Shown here: positions 1-7,399 of the stretch, one piece after another
Layout: every line of letters starts with the position of its first letter
Position numbering within the stretch: position 1 is the stretch's first letter
DNA from: Pseudonocardia abyssalis
Lineage (GTDB): Bacteria > Actinomycetota > Actinomycetes > Mycobacteriales > Pseudonocardiaceae
Assembly: GCF_019263705.2 (NCBI RefSeq)
Contig: NZ_JADQDK010000001.1
Span: 2,542,001-2,606,000 of the forward strand
DNA length: 64,000 bases
Direction of reading: 5' to 3'
The notes under the pieces: generated by a model
Database searches by the model: none
Told to the model about the DNA's origin: nothing
Seen by the model: the letters and a program-made list of their open reading frames with translations, nothing else
Program-made: the position numbers and the translations under genes

Positions 1-787
1 CCGAGTCGAGGATCGACACCCCGGCGGTGGTGAGTTCGGCGACCTGCTCGGCCACCAGGGCCGTGTCGGTGCGGTCGTCGCGCAGCCGCTGCGCGACGTG
101 CTCGAACTGGGCGGGTTCCTTGGCCGCGGTCACCGTGAGGACCTTGGCTGCCTCGACGCCGGCGTCGGTGCCGTCGTCGAACTCCGCGATGACCGCGACC
201 TGGTCCAGCGTCACCTCGTAGCGGTCCAGGACTGCAGCGGCGAGCTTGCTGCGCGCGACTGCGGCGGTGGCCTTCACCCGAGCGGTCGGGACGTGGGTGC
301 GGCGGGCGATCTGCCCGGCGGTCAGCCCGAGGTCGAGCAACTGCTGATGGGCTCGCACCTCGTCGGCCTCGCTGGTGCCGGTGCGGTGCTGGTTCTCCTC
401 GAGCTGATCGACGATCCGCTCGATCCGCCCCTCCGTCCCGGCGGCGTCGGTGTCAGGGTCGTCGTCGGGGGTGCCGGGTTCGATGAGGACCGGGACGCTC
501 GGGCGTCCGGTCTCGACCGCGGCCAGGGTGCGGCGCTTCCCCTTGCGCACGACCAGCCCGCCGTCGGCACGGCGGCGGACGGTGATCGGCTCCCGCACGC
601 CGCGGTCGGCGATCGAGCGCAGGAACGACTTGTCCAGCGCGACCTCCCGGCGCACATTGGCGCCGATCACCAGCGCGGTGGGGTCGACGACGAGCAGTTC
701 GCCCCACGTGTCGGTGCTCGCCTCGGGTGGGGGCGTGCGGTCCGGGTCGTTGTCGGGTGTGGTCGGTCGGGTGTCGGTGATCGTCAC
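1..787 (-). CDS. ParB-like partition/nuclease-fold protein, C-terminus outside window
   Basis: The gene reads leftwards from a GTG at 787, with GAGGAG 8 bases upstream, and is open to the window edge, giving about 262 residues. It aligns almost throughout with the N-terminal half of the 569-residue protein at 14989-16698. Both have an N-terminal ParB/Srx-like domain (LVVDPTALVIGANVRRE, then RKGKRR) followed by the EENQHR box and a helix-turn-helix region (LTAGQIARRTHV). ParB proteins bind parS-like sites and help plasmid or chromosome segregation; related proteins regulate genes. No ParA is visible, so a segregation role is inferred. The C-terminal domain cannot be assessed. Confidence 0.85.
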   Translation of the reverse strand, partial: MTITDTRPTTPDNDPDRTPPPEASTDTWGELLVVDPTALVIGANVRREVALDKSFLRSIADRGVREPITVRRRADGGLVVRKGKRRTLAAVETGRPSVPVLIEPGTPDDDPDTDAAGTEGRIERIVDQLEENQHRTGTSEADEVRAHQQLLDLGLTAGQIARRTHVPTARVKATAAVARSKLAAAVLDRYEVTLDQVAVIAEFDDGTDAGVEAAKVLTVTAAKEPAQFEHVAQRLRDDRTDTALVAEQVAELTTAGVSILDS

Positions 788-840
788 GAGGTGCTCCTCG
801 GAAGGGCCGAGCGGGCTCGGCGCTGCAGGTGCCCGGCGGA

Positions 841-1020
841 TGCGGGGCGCACTCGACCAGGGCAGCGACGACCGGACGGGGCGGGGGTCCTGCTTGCGCC
901 GGCCGATGTGGACCGGCGCGCCGCCAGCCGATACCTCGCGCAGGACCTCTCGGCGCCGGTTCACCCGGGCGGCAGCGAGCGGGTTCATCGCCCGACGAAC
1001 GGACGGCGCTGCCAGAGTGC
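841..1020 (-). repeat. Conserved leader upstream of parB-like gene, copy 1 (partner 16753-16937)
   Basis: This untranslated region upstream of the ParB-like start is closely similar to the region upstream of the second ParB-like gene. Shared blocks include tgcggggcgc at the gene-proximal end, ccggttcacccgggcggcag in the middle (one base differs), and an inverted pair ggcagcg (971-977) / cgctgcc (1007-1013) kept in both copies. It also shares the gggttcatcgcc word with the ssb-type leaders. It may be a promoter/operator block, a structured 5' leader or a protein-binding array. No ORF here looks coding. Confidence 0.6.
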
Positions 1021-1246
1021 CCGCCCCGCACCCCCGGGACCGGCTCTAGCCAGCTGGCCCATGGCGCGCCGCGGAGCGACTGCCCGGCCTCCGCCCGTCT
1101 GAACTCAGCCGTCGATCACACCGGCAGCAACGATCCGGCACCGCCGTCGACCGCCGATGGCACGAACCGAGCCTGATACGGCTGCTGAGCGGTCCCGAGC
1201 TCGTCCCGTCGAGAGGTCCCGGCGCGCTGCAGGTTGATGGGTTGCC

Positions 1247-2101
1247 CTAAAGCCGGATCTCGGCGGTGGTGTGTAGCCGGTTCCATCGGTCACGGGGCCC
1301 CACACCGGTCGAGGCGGGGACGAGTAATCGGTCGGCCGCTACGAGAGGACCCAGGTCCAGGCCGGTCAGGGTGGCGATGTCGGTGATGGGCACCTGGAAG
1401 GTGCGGTACGGACCCAGCGGCGGCGGGTCGCCGACCTGCCGCGTGCCGTCGTCGGGGAGGTCGATGTCGTCGAGCTGCGGGGTCTGGTCCAGCACGTACC
1501 CCGTCGCCGCCAGCTGCGGCTCCCCACCCGGTTCGGGGCCCGTGGCCCAAGCGGCCACCTTCCAGAACAGCCGCGGGATCCCCACGCCCCGGTACGGCGG
1601 GTCGTCCGCGGCCAGGACGGGCGCGGTGAACACGCTCAGCTTCGTGTCGTAGGTGTCGGCGTGGGTCAGCAGGTAGTCCTCCAGCCCGAGCCACAGCTCC
1701 ATCGACTGGTTGAACTGCGCCGCCTGCGGGGCCGCGTTCGGGTAGACGAACGTGTCGCTGTTGGCCTGCTCCGCAACCTCCGGCGCACCCCACACCGGGT
1801 CACTGCGACGCACCAGGTGCCCGCGGTCGAGGTCGTTGGCCGCGTAGACGTCCGCACCGACCTGCTCGTCGGCGTCGACCCGGGGGTCCAGGCGCCAGTC
1901 GTCGCTGCGGTCGAGCTCGCGCAGCTGGGCCCCGTCGATGTTGACCCCGGTCGCCACCGCCAGCCGCCGCGCCGGGTCGAGCAGCACCGTGAAGTGCACG
2001 TACGTCAGCTCCCGCACCACGCGCCCGTCCGCGGGCAGCGGCACGGCGGTCGAGGCACCGAGGAAGACGTCGTCATATCCAGGTGGCTGTGGTGCCGTCA
2101 T
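1247..2101 (-). CDS. DNA/RNA non-specific endonuclease (NUC1 / EndoG-like)
   Basis: This 284-residue protein belongs to the beta-beta-alpha-metal nuclease family. The active-site stretch is DRGHLVRRSD around residue 93, equivalent to the DRGH motif whose His is the general base. It is followed by NAAPQAAQFNQSM, which holds the Asn that binds the metal, and WLGLEDYL. The N-terminal YVHFTVLLDPARRLAVATGVN strand pattern also fits. No signal peptide or immunity gene is visible, so it is probably cytoplasmic; possible roles in element transfer or in degrading competing DNA are inference. It lies between the ParB-like and DUF932 genes with no operon overlap. The second backbone lacks a counterpart. 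Confidence 0.85.
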   Translation of the reverse strand: MTAPQPPGYDDVFLGASTAVPLPADGRVVRELTYVHFTVLLDPARRLAVATGVNIDGAQLRELDRSDDWRLDPRVDADEQVGADVYAANDLDRGHLVRRSDPVWGAPEVAEQANSDTFVYPNAAPQAAQFNQSMELWLGLEDYLLTHADTYDTKLSVFTAPVLAADDPPYRGVGIPRLFWKVAAWATGPEPGGEPQLAATGYVLDQTPQLDDIDLPDDGTRQVGDPPPLGPYRTFQVPITDIATLTGLDLGPLVAADRLLVPASTGVGPRDRWNRLHTTAEIRL

Positions 2102-2183
2102 ACCGCAGACTCAACCACCACGACGTGCGGCCGCCGTCCAGTGGCCGCGCGGTCCCCCACTGCTCCTCCGAGCTCGGCTCCCG

Positions 2184-2459
2184 TCAGCGGTCGGTGGTGC
2201 GCCGGTTCCCGGTCAGCCGGTCGACCGCAGTCACCACCGCCAACGCCTCGGTCGTGATCTCGCGGGGCAGGGTGGCGACGTGGCGGCTCACCGCGTCGAG
2301 CACCGAGGCCTGGGCCTTGCCCAGATCCCCGCGGAACGGGTCGGTGTGCGAGTCGTACTGAGCCACCGTGCGCAGGATCTGCGCGGTCTCGGCGATCGCG
2401 CGCGCGTTGGCCCGGTTGTACGCACCACGGCGCTCAGACGGTGTCATGTTCGCCGACAC
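2184..2459 (-). CDS. Small helical hypothetical protein
   Basis: A 91-residue protein of unknown function, predicted to be mostly alpha-helical and rich in Ala, Arg and Thr (MTPSERRGAYNRANARAIAE near the start, then VSRHVATLPREITTEALAVV). There are no Cys residues, membrane segments or recognised motifs. An internal Met at residue 5 is an alternative start. It sits between the nuclease and DUF932 genes on the same strand with about 80 and 210 bases of spacing, so it could be transcribed alone. Similar short helical proteins are common next to DUF932 genes on actinomycete plasmids, but I cannot name a family. Confidence 0.55.
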   Translation of the reverse strand: MSANMTPSERRGAYNRANARAIAETAQILRTVAQYDSHTDPFRGDLGKAQASVLDAVSRHVATLPREITTEALAVVTAVDRLTGNRRTTDR

Positions 2460-2667
2460 GAAGACCCCTTCCCTGGACGTCGATGAGATCGCGGTAGCCG
2501 GTGCGCCCTTCCCCGACGCCCGGCCACCGCGACCGCCGACGCTACCGCCTCAGCGAACGTATGTTCGATACGCGGACGGGTGACTCGCCCAGGGTGACGT
2601 CGCCACTACCCGTGCCGCCACCATCGGGGGTCGGCCCGGCAGGGCGCCGGACCGACTCCTCCGGACC

Positions 2668-3816
2668 TCAGCCCGCGTGGGCGGCGGCCAGCGCCATCGC
2701 CTTCAACCCACAGCGCTCCAGGTCGTGAGCGACGTCGGCGTCGTCGATGGTCTGCGCGGCCGAGGTGACCGCATGCAGCACTCCCCCACTCGTGACATCC
2801 GCGCCCTGGATGAAGTGGGCGAGGATGGTGGCCTGCTGCTCGGCGGTGAACCGCAGCGCTTTCCCGACGTGGTCGAGCGTGGCCTGCGGGTCGCTGATCG
2901 CGATCCCGGCCTGGCGGGTGATCTCGACGAGCGCGGCCCGGACGTAGCCGTGGTCGAGGAATGTGGCGACGGCGTCCCGTGCCTGCTTCACCACCAGATC
3001 CAGCAACGCACCCTGAGTATCAGCCGCCCAACGGATCACCCCGTCCGACATCCGCGCCCCGAGATGGACCTCGCGCATCGCGTCCTTGGAGATGGTCATC
3101 CCGTTGTCGCAGACCTGCACCGTGAGCTGCGGGGTCAGCGAGAACGACCCGTGCCCGGTCTCGGAGTTCGACACCACGAACCCCGCGAACACCGTCGGGT
3201 TGTCCGCGCCACGGGCCCCGGTGAACGGGCTGCGGTACCCGGCCAACAGGTCCGGGGCGTACTCGGCGATCTGCGGAGCCCGCACCTTCACGTACATGCG
3301 ACGCTCGGTCAGGTCGCACCGCGCAATGTCGACCTCGACCCCCGCGGTGCGGATGCCCTCGAGCACCGCCATCAGGACGTCGAGGTTGTCCACGACCCGG
3401 TAGGAGTCAGACAGCAGCGCGCGGACGACCCCGGTCCCGCCGTCCGGGTCGCGCAGACCGCGGACCAGGAACCGGCGGTCGGGGTCATCGGCCAGCCAGG
3501 TGTTGACGTTCGCGTCGTAGAGGCCGATCTGCTCGATTCGCAGCCGACGCAGGTAGGTGCCCGGGATCCCGAGCTTGTCGGCGATCGCCGCGTCCGCGAG
3601 GGCGGTCGGGCGCAGCCGCGTCTCCCCGACGGTCACGCCGTCCGGGGTGAGACTGGGCTCGCCGACGCCGACGAGCCGCAGGTCGCCGCGCTCGGCGATC
3701 AGGCTCCGGGCCGGGGCGACGACGTCGAGCTTGCCGGCGTGCTGGACCTGCAGCAGTCGGGCGAGGTCGGCGACCGTCGCGTTGCGCGTGGTCAGGAACG
3801 TGTCGGACTGGGTCAC
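2668..3816 (-). CDS. DUF932 (plasmid/phage-like) protein, copy 1
   Basis: A 382-residue protein of the DUF932 / phage-plasmid-like family (TIGR03299 type). Recognisable blocks are LRPTALADAAIADKLGIP, YDANVNTWLAD, RFLVRGL and VRALLSDSYRVVDNLDVLMA, then RMYVKVRAP, SPFTGARGADNPTVFAGFVV, SNSETGHGSFSLTPQLTVQV and CDNGMTISKD. Its function is not established; members occur on phages and conjugative plasmids. The GTG at 3816 gives the same length as the paralogue at 20576-21724, which is highly similar throughout. Both genes are preceded by the same type of structured leader. Two copies 17 kb apart indicate two related backbones. Confidence 0.85.
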   Translation of the reverse strand: MTQSDTFLTTRNATVADLARLLQVQHAGKLDVVAPARSLIAERGDLRLVGVGEPSLTPDGVTVGETRLRPTALADAAIADKLGIPGTYLRRLRIEQIGLYDANVNTWLADDPDRRFLVRGLRDPDGGTGVVRALLSDSYRVVDNLDVLMAVLEGIRTAGVEVDIARCDLTERRMYVKVRAPQIAEYAPDLLAGYRSPFTGARGADNPTVFAGFVVSNSETGHGSFSLTPQLTVQVCDNGMTISKDAMREVHLGARMSDGVIRWAADTQGALLDLVVKQARDAVATFLDHGYVRAALVEITRQAGIAISDPQATLDHVGKALRFTAEQQATILAHFIQGADVTSGGVLHAVTSAAQTIDDADVAHDLERCGLKAMALAAAHAG

Positions 3817-3861
3817 GATGACTCCACGGTGTGGCCGGACACCCGAGACCGTCGCCCGGAT

Positions 3862-4065
3862 GGCCCCGCCGAGGGGCGGTGGGGCGCGACTCGGACAGCC
3901 CGACGGCGCAGCGCGTGCGAAGGGACCCGGCGGCTCGGCCGATCGACCGTGAGATCGCCGCGCAGAACCCCGCCTTAGATCGGATTCGACGACGATCTCA
4001 CTCGCATCGGACGGGCCGCCGGCCTTCGCCGACGCGAGGCGACGTCGGGCAGAGTCGACAGCCCC
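3862..4065 (-). repeat. Structured leader upstream of DUF932, copy 1 (partner 21769-21971)
   Basis: The two DUF932 upstream regions share short blocks (ggtggggcgcgac, gcgaagg, gatcgac, catcgg, gtcgggcag) around an inverted repeat. In this copy the arms are gtgagatcg (3949-3957) and cgatctcac (3993-4001), separated by 35 bases. In the other copy the arms are gtgagaccg and cggtctcac, so one T-A pair has become C-G while pairing is kept. The loop sequence is not conserved. That pattern suits an RNA hairpin or two inverted protein half-sites. It lies 130-190 bases upstream of the GTG. Confidence 0.6.
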
Positions 4066-4106
4066 ACCCCGACCGGCGCGACATCACCGGCTGACGATCC
4101 GCCGGC

Positions 4107-4376
4107 TCAGCGCGGGGAGCCCTCGTCCTCGCCGTCCGAGACGAGGAACGGCTGGGCGAGGTCGTACGCCGTCGTCTGCCGGATCCCCGTGACACGAGCG
4201 ATAGCCGGCCAGGACAACCGACCCCGACGATGCAACTCAGCCAGAAGGCGCCCCGTCCGCTGCCGCCCGGCACGGCGGGCTTCCTCCGAGCGTTGCACCG
4301 CGTCGAGCAGCTGGTTCTCGGACATACCGCTGAGGTCGTCCGAGGGCGTCTCGTCCGCGGCCGAAGTTGTCCCCAT
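4107..4376 (-). CDS. Small helix-turn-helix DNA-binding protein
   Basis: An 89-residue protein starting at the ATG at 4376. The C-terminal half reads RRGRLSWPAIARVTGIRQTTAYDLAQPF, a typical helix-turn-helix with recognition helix around RQTTAYDLA. The N-terminal half is acidic and Ser/Thr-rich, followed by a basic helix (EEARRAGRQRTGRLLAELH). It is transcribed divergently from the hypothetical gene at 4426; the 49-base gap between them contains a near-symmetrical 22-bp inverted repeat. The arrangement suggests an autoregulated repressor for the xis-int module, but this is inference. A longer form starting upstream is unlikely because it would read through the operator. Confidence 0.65.
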   Translation of the reverse strand: MGTTSAADETPSDDLSGMSENQLLDAVQRSEEARRAGRQRTGRLLAELHRRGRLSWPAIARVTGIRQTTAYDLAQPFLVSDGEDEGSPR

Positions 4377-4396
4377 AAACGCAGTAGACCTGTACC

Positions 4397-4418
4397 GCCT
4401 TTCGGTGACCCGAAAGGC
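4397..4418. promoter_or_regulatory. Operator-like 9-4-9 inverted repeat
   Basis: The sequence gcctttcgg-tgac-ccgaaaggc is a perfect inverted repeat with 9-base arms and a 4-base centre. It lies in the short gap between the divergent HTH gene (start 4376) and the hypothetical gene (start 4426). Position and symmetry suit a dimeric repressor, most simply the adjacent HTH protein. The repeat ends 7 bases before the ATG at 4426, so binding would block expression of that gene. Confidence 0.6.
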
Positions 4419-4425
4419 TGAGAGG

Positions 4426-4737
4426 ATGAGCAACGCCGACGACAACATGTCCGACACCGTGTTCACCGTGCACGTGATGCGGCCTGACGACGTCGGCGCC
4501 GTCGAGATCGTCTTCGTCGATCAACTGCGCGCCTGCGCCTACGCGGCAGACCGGTCACGAGATCATCGTGTCCTCTCGGCATCCGTGACACGCTTCGTGG
4601 TCGGTCAGCTCGGGACGCGCCACTCCGTGGCCTGGTACGTCGACGGCATCGAGCAGCCACAGCGGTTCGACAGGCAGCTCTACCCGACCTCCGGCGATGA
4701 CCACGGCACGACCACGACTCCGAAGCGGCGGCCATGA
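4426..4737 (+). CDS. Hypothetical protein upstream of xis-int
   Basis: A 103-residue protein with an acidic N-terminus (MSNADDNMSDTVFTVHVM) and a compact alpha/beta-looking middle (VGAVEIVFVDQLRACAYAAD, HRVLSASVTRFVVGQLG, HSVAWYVDGIEQPQRFDRQ). No family is recognised. The ATG at 4426 was chosen because it follows the operator and aga-gg; longer upstream readings pass through the divergent gene. It is the first gene of the rightward run that ends with xis and int, with 66 bases before xis. It could be an excision or transfer accessory protein, but nothing in the sequence proves this. Confidence 0.5.
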   Translation: MSNADDNMSDTVFTVHVMRPDDVGAVEIVFVDQLRACAYAADRSRDHRVLSASVTRFVVGQLGTRHSVAWYVDGIEQPQRFDRQLYPTSGDDHGTTTTPKRRP

Positions 4738-4803
4738 CGCGGAGCCACGCCGCGACCTACACCCCTTGCGACCCTGCGCAGTACCTACTGCGAGGAGGCC
4801 GAG

Positions 4804-5061
4804 ATGCCGGTCACGGGCAATCCAGTTCGAGAATCGGTCGAGCAGGCACACACCGCCGACGCGAGTCGGCGGCTCTACCGAGTGCCCGAGGCGATGGCGC
4901 AGTTGTCGATGAGCCGCACCGTCATCTACGAACAGATCCGGTCAGGTCGACTGCGCTCGGTGCGGCAAGGGCGTTCCCGTCTGATCCCTGCTCAGGCAAT
5001 GGCCGACTACATCGCTCTTCTCGTCGAAGAGAGCCAGGCCGACGATGACGGCGCGGCGTAG
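4804..5061 (+). CDS. xis: Excisionase-type HTH protein
   Basis: An 85-residue protein with a MerR-like/HTH_17 winged helix: LYRVPEAMAQLSMSRTVIYEQI followed by RSGRLRSVRQGRSRLIPAQAM, typical of excisionases of actinomycete integrative elements. Such proteins bend DNA at att sites and direct the integrase to excise. GGAGG lies 6 bases before the ATG. The 3' end overlaps the integrase start by 17 bases, so the two are translationally coupled, as in pSAM2-type elements. Confidence 0.85.
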   Translation: MPVTGNPVRESVEQAHTADASRRLYRVPEAMAQLSMSRTVIYEQIRSGRLRSVRQGRSRLIPAQAMADYIALLVEESQADDDGAA

Positions 5062-6271
5062 CCGCGGCGACGGCGGCCTGCACTGGGACGAAGACCGGCA
5101 GCGCTGGATAGCGAGCGTCACGGTGGGCTTCTCGCCGGCCGGGAAGCGGATCGTCCGCAGAGCAAGCGGACGGACCAAGACCGAAGCGCGGAACAAGCTC
5201 AAGGAGCTCATCCGCGACTCCGACGACGGTCTCGCCTCTGCCTCGCGCGCCTACACCGTCGCGCAGGCTGTCAACGACTGGCTCGATCATGGCCTCGGCG
5301 GTCGCGGTGCGAGCACAGTGGAAACTCGACGCATCCTGGCGCAGGCACACGTGATCCCTGCCCTCGGTTCTCGGAAGCTTATCGAGCTATCCGCCGAGGA
5401 CGTCGACCGTTGGCTTGCCACCAAGGCACGGACACTGAGCACGCGCACGCTGAGTGACATCAAGTCCATCCTGCGTCGAGCAGTAACCCGTGCCCAGGCC
5501 AGAGACAAGGTCAAGCGCAACGTCGTCCTGCTGTGCGAGACCCCTACCGGTCAGCTCGGCAGACCCTCGAAAGCCCTGACCCTCGATCAGGCTCAGGCAC
5601 TCATCGAGAAGGCTACCGATTCGACGATGGGCGCCTATGTCTTGGTCTCCCTCCTCACGGGCGCCCGCACTGAAGAACTCCGACCACTGACGTGGGACCA
5701 CGTCGACCTCTCCGGCAGTCCGTCCACGAACCCGCCGACCCCGCCACACGTCATGGTGTGGCGGTCCGTCCGCGCAGGCGGAGACACCAAGACCAGGACA
5801 TCGCGACGTACCCTCGCCCTGCCCGAGCGCTGCGTCGTGGCTCTCCGAGAACAGCGTGATCGCCAACGCGCTGCGCGCGATCTTGCCGGGGCTCGATGGA
5901 GGGACAACAACCTCGTGTTCGCTTCCGAGACCGGCACCGAACTCGATGCCGCGAATGTCCGGCGTGGCTTCCGCCGCGTCGCCTCGGCCGCGGGCCTAGA
6001 TGCCGCGGCCTGGACGCCGCGGGAGCTGCGCCACAGCTTCGTCTCCCTGCTCTCCGACGAAGGCGTGCCCATCGAGCAGATCGCCCGGCTGGTCGGCCAC
6101 GCCGGCGGCTCGGCCGTGACCGAGACGGTCTACCGCAAACAGCTACGGCCGATCATCGACGATGGCGCGACCGTCATGAACCGGGTCTTCCCCATCGGGA
6201 GCGGTAGTCACTCAGTTAGTCACTCACCCCGTCCCAGAACGGACGAACGACCTGGTCAGCAACTTCCTTAG
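5045..6271 (+). CDS. int: Tyrosine site-specific integrase
   Basis: A 408-residue phage-type tyrosine recombinase. An N-terminal AP2-like arm-binding domain (GDGGLHWDEDRQRWIASVTV) is followed by the SAM-like core-binding domain (VAQAVNDWLDHGLGGRGAST) and the catalytic domain. Catalytic residues visible are Arg in LLTGARTEELRPLTW, HSF Arg/His in ELRHSFVSLL, His in LVGHAGG and the Tyr nucleophile in TETVYRKQL. It mediates integration and excision of the element. The gene ends 25 bases before a partial tRNA-Val sequence, its likely attachment site. All catalytic residues are present, so it is probably active. Confidence 0.93.
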   Translation: MTARRSRGDGGLHWDEDRQRWIASVTVGFSPAGKRIVRRASGRTKTEARNKLKELIRDSDDGLASASRAYTVAQAVNDWLDHGLGGRGASTVETRRILAQAHVIPALGSRKLIELSAEDVDRWLATKARTLSTRTLSDIKSILRRAVTRAQARDKVKRNVVLLCETPTGQLGRPSKALTLDQAQALIEKATDSTMGAYVLVSLLTGARTEELRPLTWDHVDLSGSPSTNPPTPPHVMVWRSVRAGGDTKTRTSRRTLALPERCVVALREQRDRQRAARDLAGARWRDNNLVFASETGTELDAANVRRGFRRVASAAGLDAAAWTPRELRHSFVSLLSDEGVPIEQIARLVGHAGGSAVTETVYRKQLRPIIDDGATVMNRVFPIGSGSHSVSHSPRPRTDERPGQQLP

Positions 6272-6295
6272 AAGCTGTGACCAGGCCGTTCGGCT

Positions 6296-6339
6296 GTGGG
6301 CGATACTGGGATCGAACCAGTGACCTCTTCGGTGTGAAC
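6296..6339 (-). other. att site: 3' part of tRNA-Val (CAC)
   Basis: On the minus strand this stretch matches the 3' part of an actinomycete tRNA-Val: anticodon loop with CAC, the 3' anticodon strand CGAAG, variable region, a complete T arm (ACTGG-TTCGATC-CCAGT) and the 3' acceptor strand ATCGCCC plus discriminator A. Upstream of the anticodon loop the match stops and no D arm or 5' acceptor strand follows, so it is not a functional tRNA. Location immediately after int identifies it as the att core. The other end, with an intact tRNA-Val, should lie left of the window if the element is integrated; if it is a free plasmid this is attP. Confidence 0.85.
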
Positions 6340-6592
6340 TGCGGGCGGCGAAGTTGCTGAGAGCATCTGCGCAGTTCAGAGGGCACGATGAGGTTGGCAG
6401 AAGATGCCTGCGGCGGCTGGCGTAGCTGTATTTCCAAGCTGTACTTCGTATCGCTGATCTGCTCCCAGGCTCAGCCCGCGCGTCCGCCAAGCCGCTGACG
6501 CCAGGGGAACGACGGCACGCTCGTGCGCTCCGAGGACGACGAGCGGAGGGGACCGTGCGTGGTGCACTCCGTAGCCGCGAGGTGATCGCCGA

Positions 6593-7399
6593 TCAACGCG
6601 GCGCGAGACAGGGGCCTGAACCTACCGGGCAGATCAGTGCGTCGTATGGCGGCAGGACGCTCTCGATCAGGCGCCGGTGGTCGTCCCATCGGTAGCTCAA
6701 CCACCGGGCTACGCACAGCACGGTCACCCGCTGTGCACCGGCCGTCTTGAGCGTCAGGGCAGCCGACTGCGACTTGGAGCCGGAGACGTAGGTGTCATCG
6801 ATGACCAGGACGTGTCTGCCGCGCACCCTCGCTACGACCTCTGGCGACAGGGTGAACATGTCCCGGCGTGGGTGGCGGTCCGTGGACGCGATGTGCTCTG
6901 TGGGCGTCAGCAGCACGCGGTCGACGTTGTTGCCGTGCTCGAACACCTGCTGCGCCAGGCCGACCACGGGATGGTCGGCACCCAGCCGCGTCGCCGACGG
7001 CACGATTGTCATCACCTGCCACCAGCTACCGGCCGCCGCCGCGATGCACGGCCCGTGGATAGCGGACGCCGCGTGGATCATGAACTGGAGGAGTTCGGCG
7101 CACCATCGCGACGGCTGCACCGGCGACTTGTAGCGGCGCACCAGGTGCTCGGACTGGTGCTGCGGTGTCATCCACCCGCGCACGTAGGCGAGCGGCACCA
7201 CCAGATCGGCGAGCCCCACGCCGAACTCGGCTCGCTGCCGTGAGCACTGCCCGCACAGCTGCACCTCGGCGATGCCGGTTGGCCCCGTGCACACCAAGCA
7301 GCGGCCAGGCCCGCGCGATGTGTTGGTAAAACAGTCACCGACCTGCGAAAATAGATACGCCCGCGCCTGCTCCGAGAACTCGGCGAGACTGCTGGTCAC
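6593..7399 (-). CDS. ComF-like phosphoribosyltransferase
   Basis: A 268-residue protein with a Cys zinc-finger-like N-terminus (CLVC ... LCGQC) and a C-terminal type I phosphoribosyltransferase domain with the PRPP loop VLVIDDTYVSGS. This resembles ComF/GntX proteins. The GTG at 7399 overlaps the DprA-like stop in a GTGA, so the two are co-translated. Bacterial ComF normally helps natural transformation, but here the pair sits alone beside an integrase att site, without other competence genes. A role in handling foreign DNA or in defence is possible; the substrate is unknown. Confidence 0.8.
   Translation of the reverse strand: MTSSLAEFSEQARAYLFSQVGDCFTNTSRGPGRCLVCTGPTGIAEVQLCGQCSRQRAEFGVGLADLVVPLAYVRGWMTPQHQSEHLVRRYKSPVQPSRWCAELLQFMIHAASAIHGPCIAAAAGSWWQVMTIVPSATRLGADHPVVGLAQQVFEHGNNVDRVLLTPTEHIASTDRHPRRDMFTLSPEVVARVRGRHVLVIDDTYVSGSKSQSAALTLKTAGAQRVTVLCVARWLSYRWDDHRRLIESVLPPYDALICPVGSGPCLAPR

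Noticed and set aside
2677..3978. A 433-residue plus-strand frame opposite DUF932 copy 1
   Set aside because: Antisense to a conserved gene; low-complexity composition, no motif.
6296..6370. Intact tRNA-Val gene at the integrase end
   Set aside because: The D arm and 5' acceptor strand are missing; only the 3' part is present, so it is an att core.
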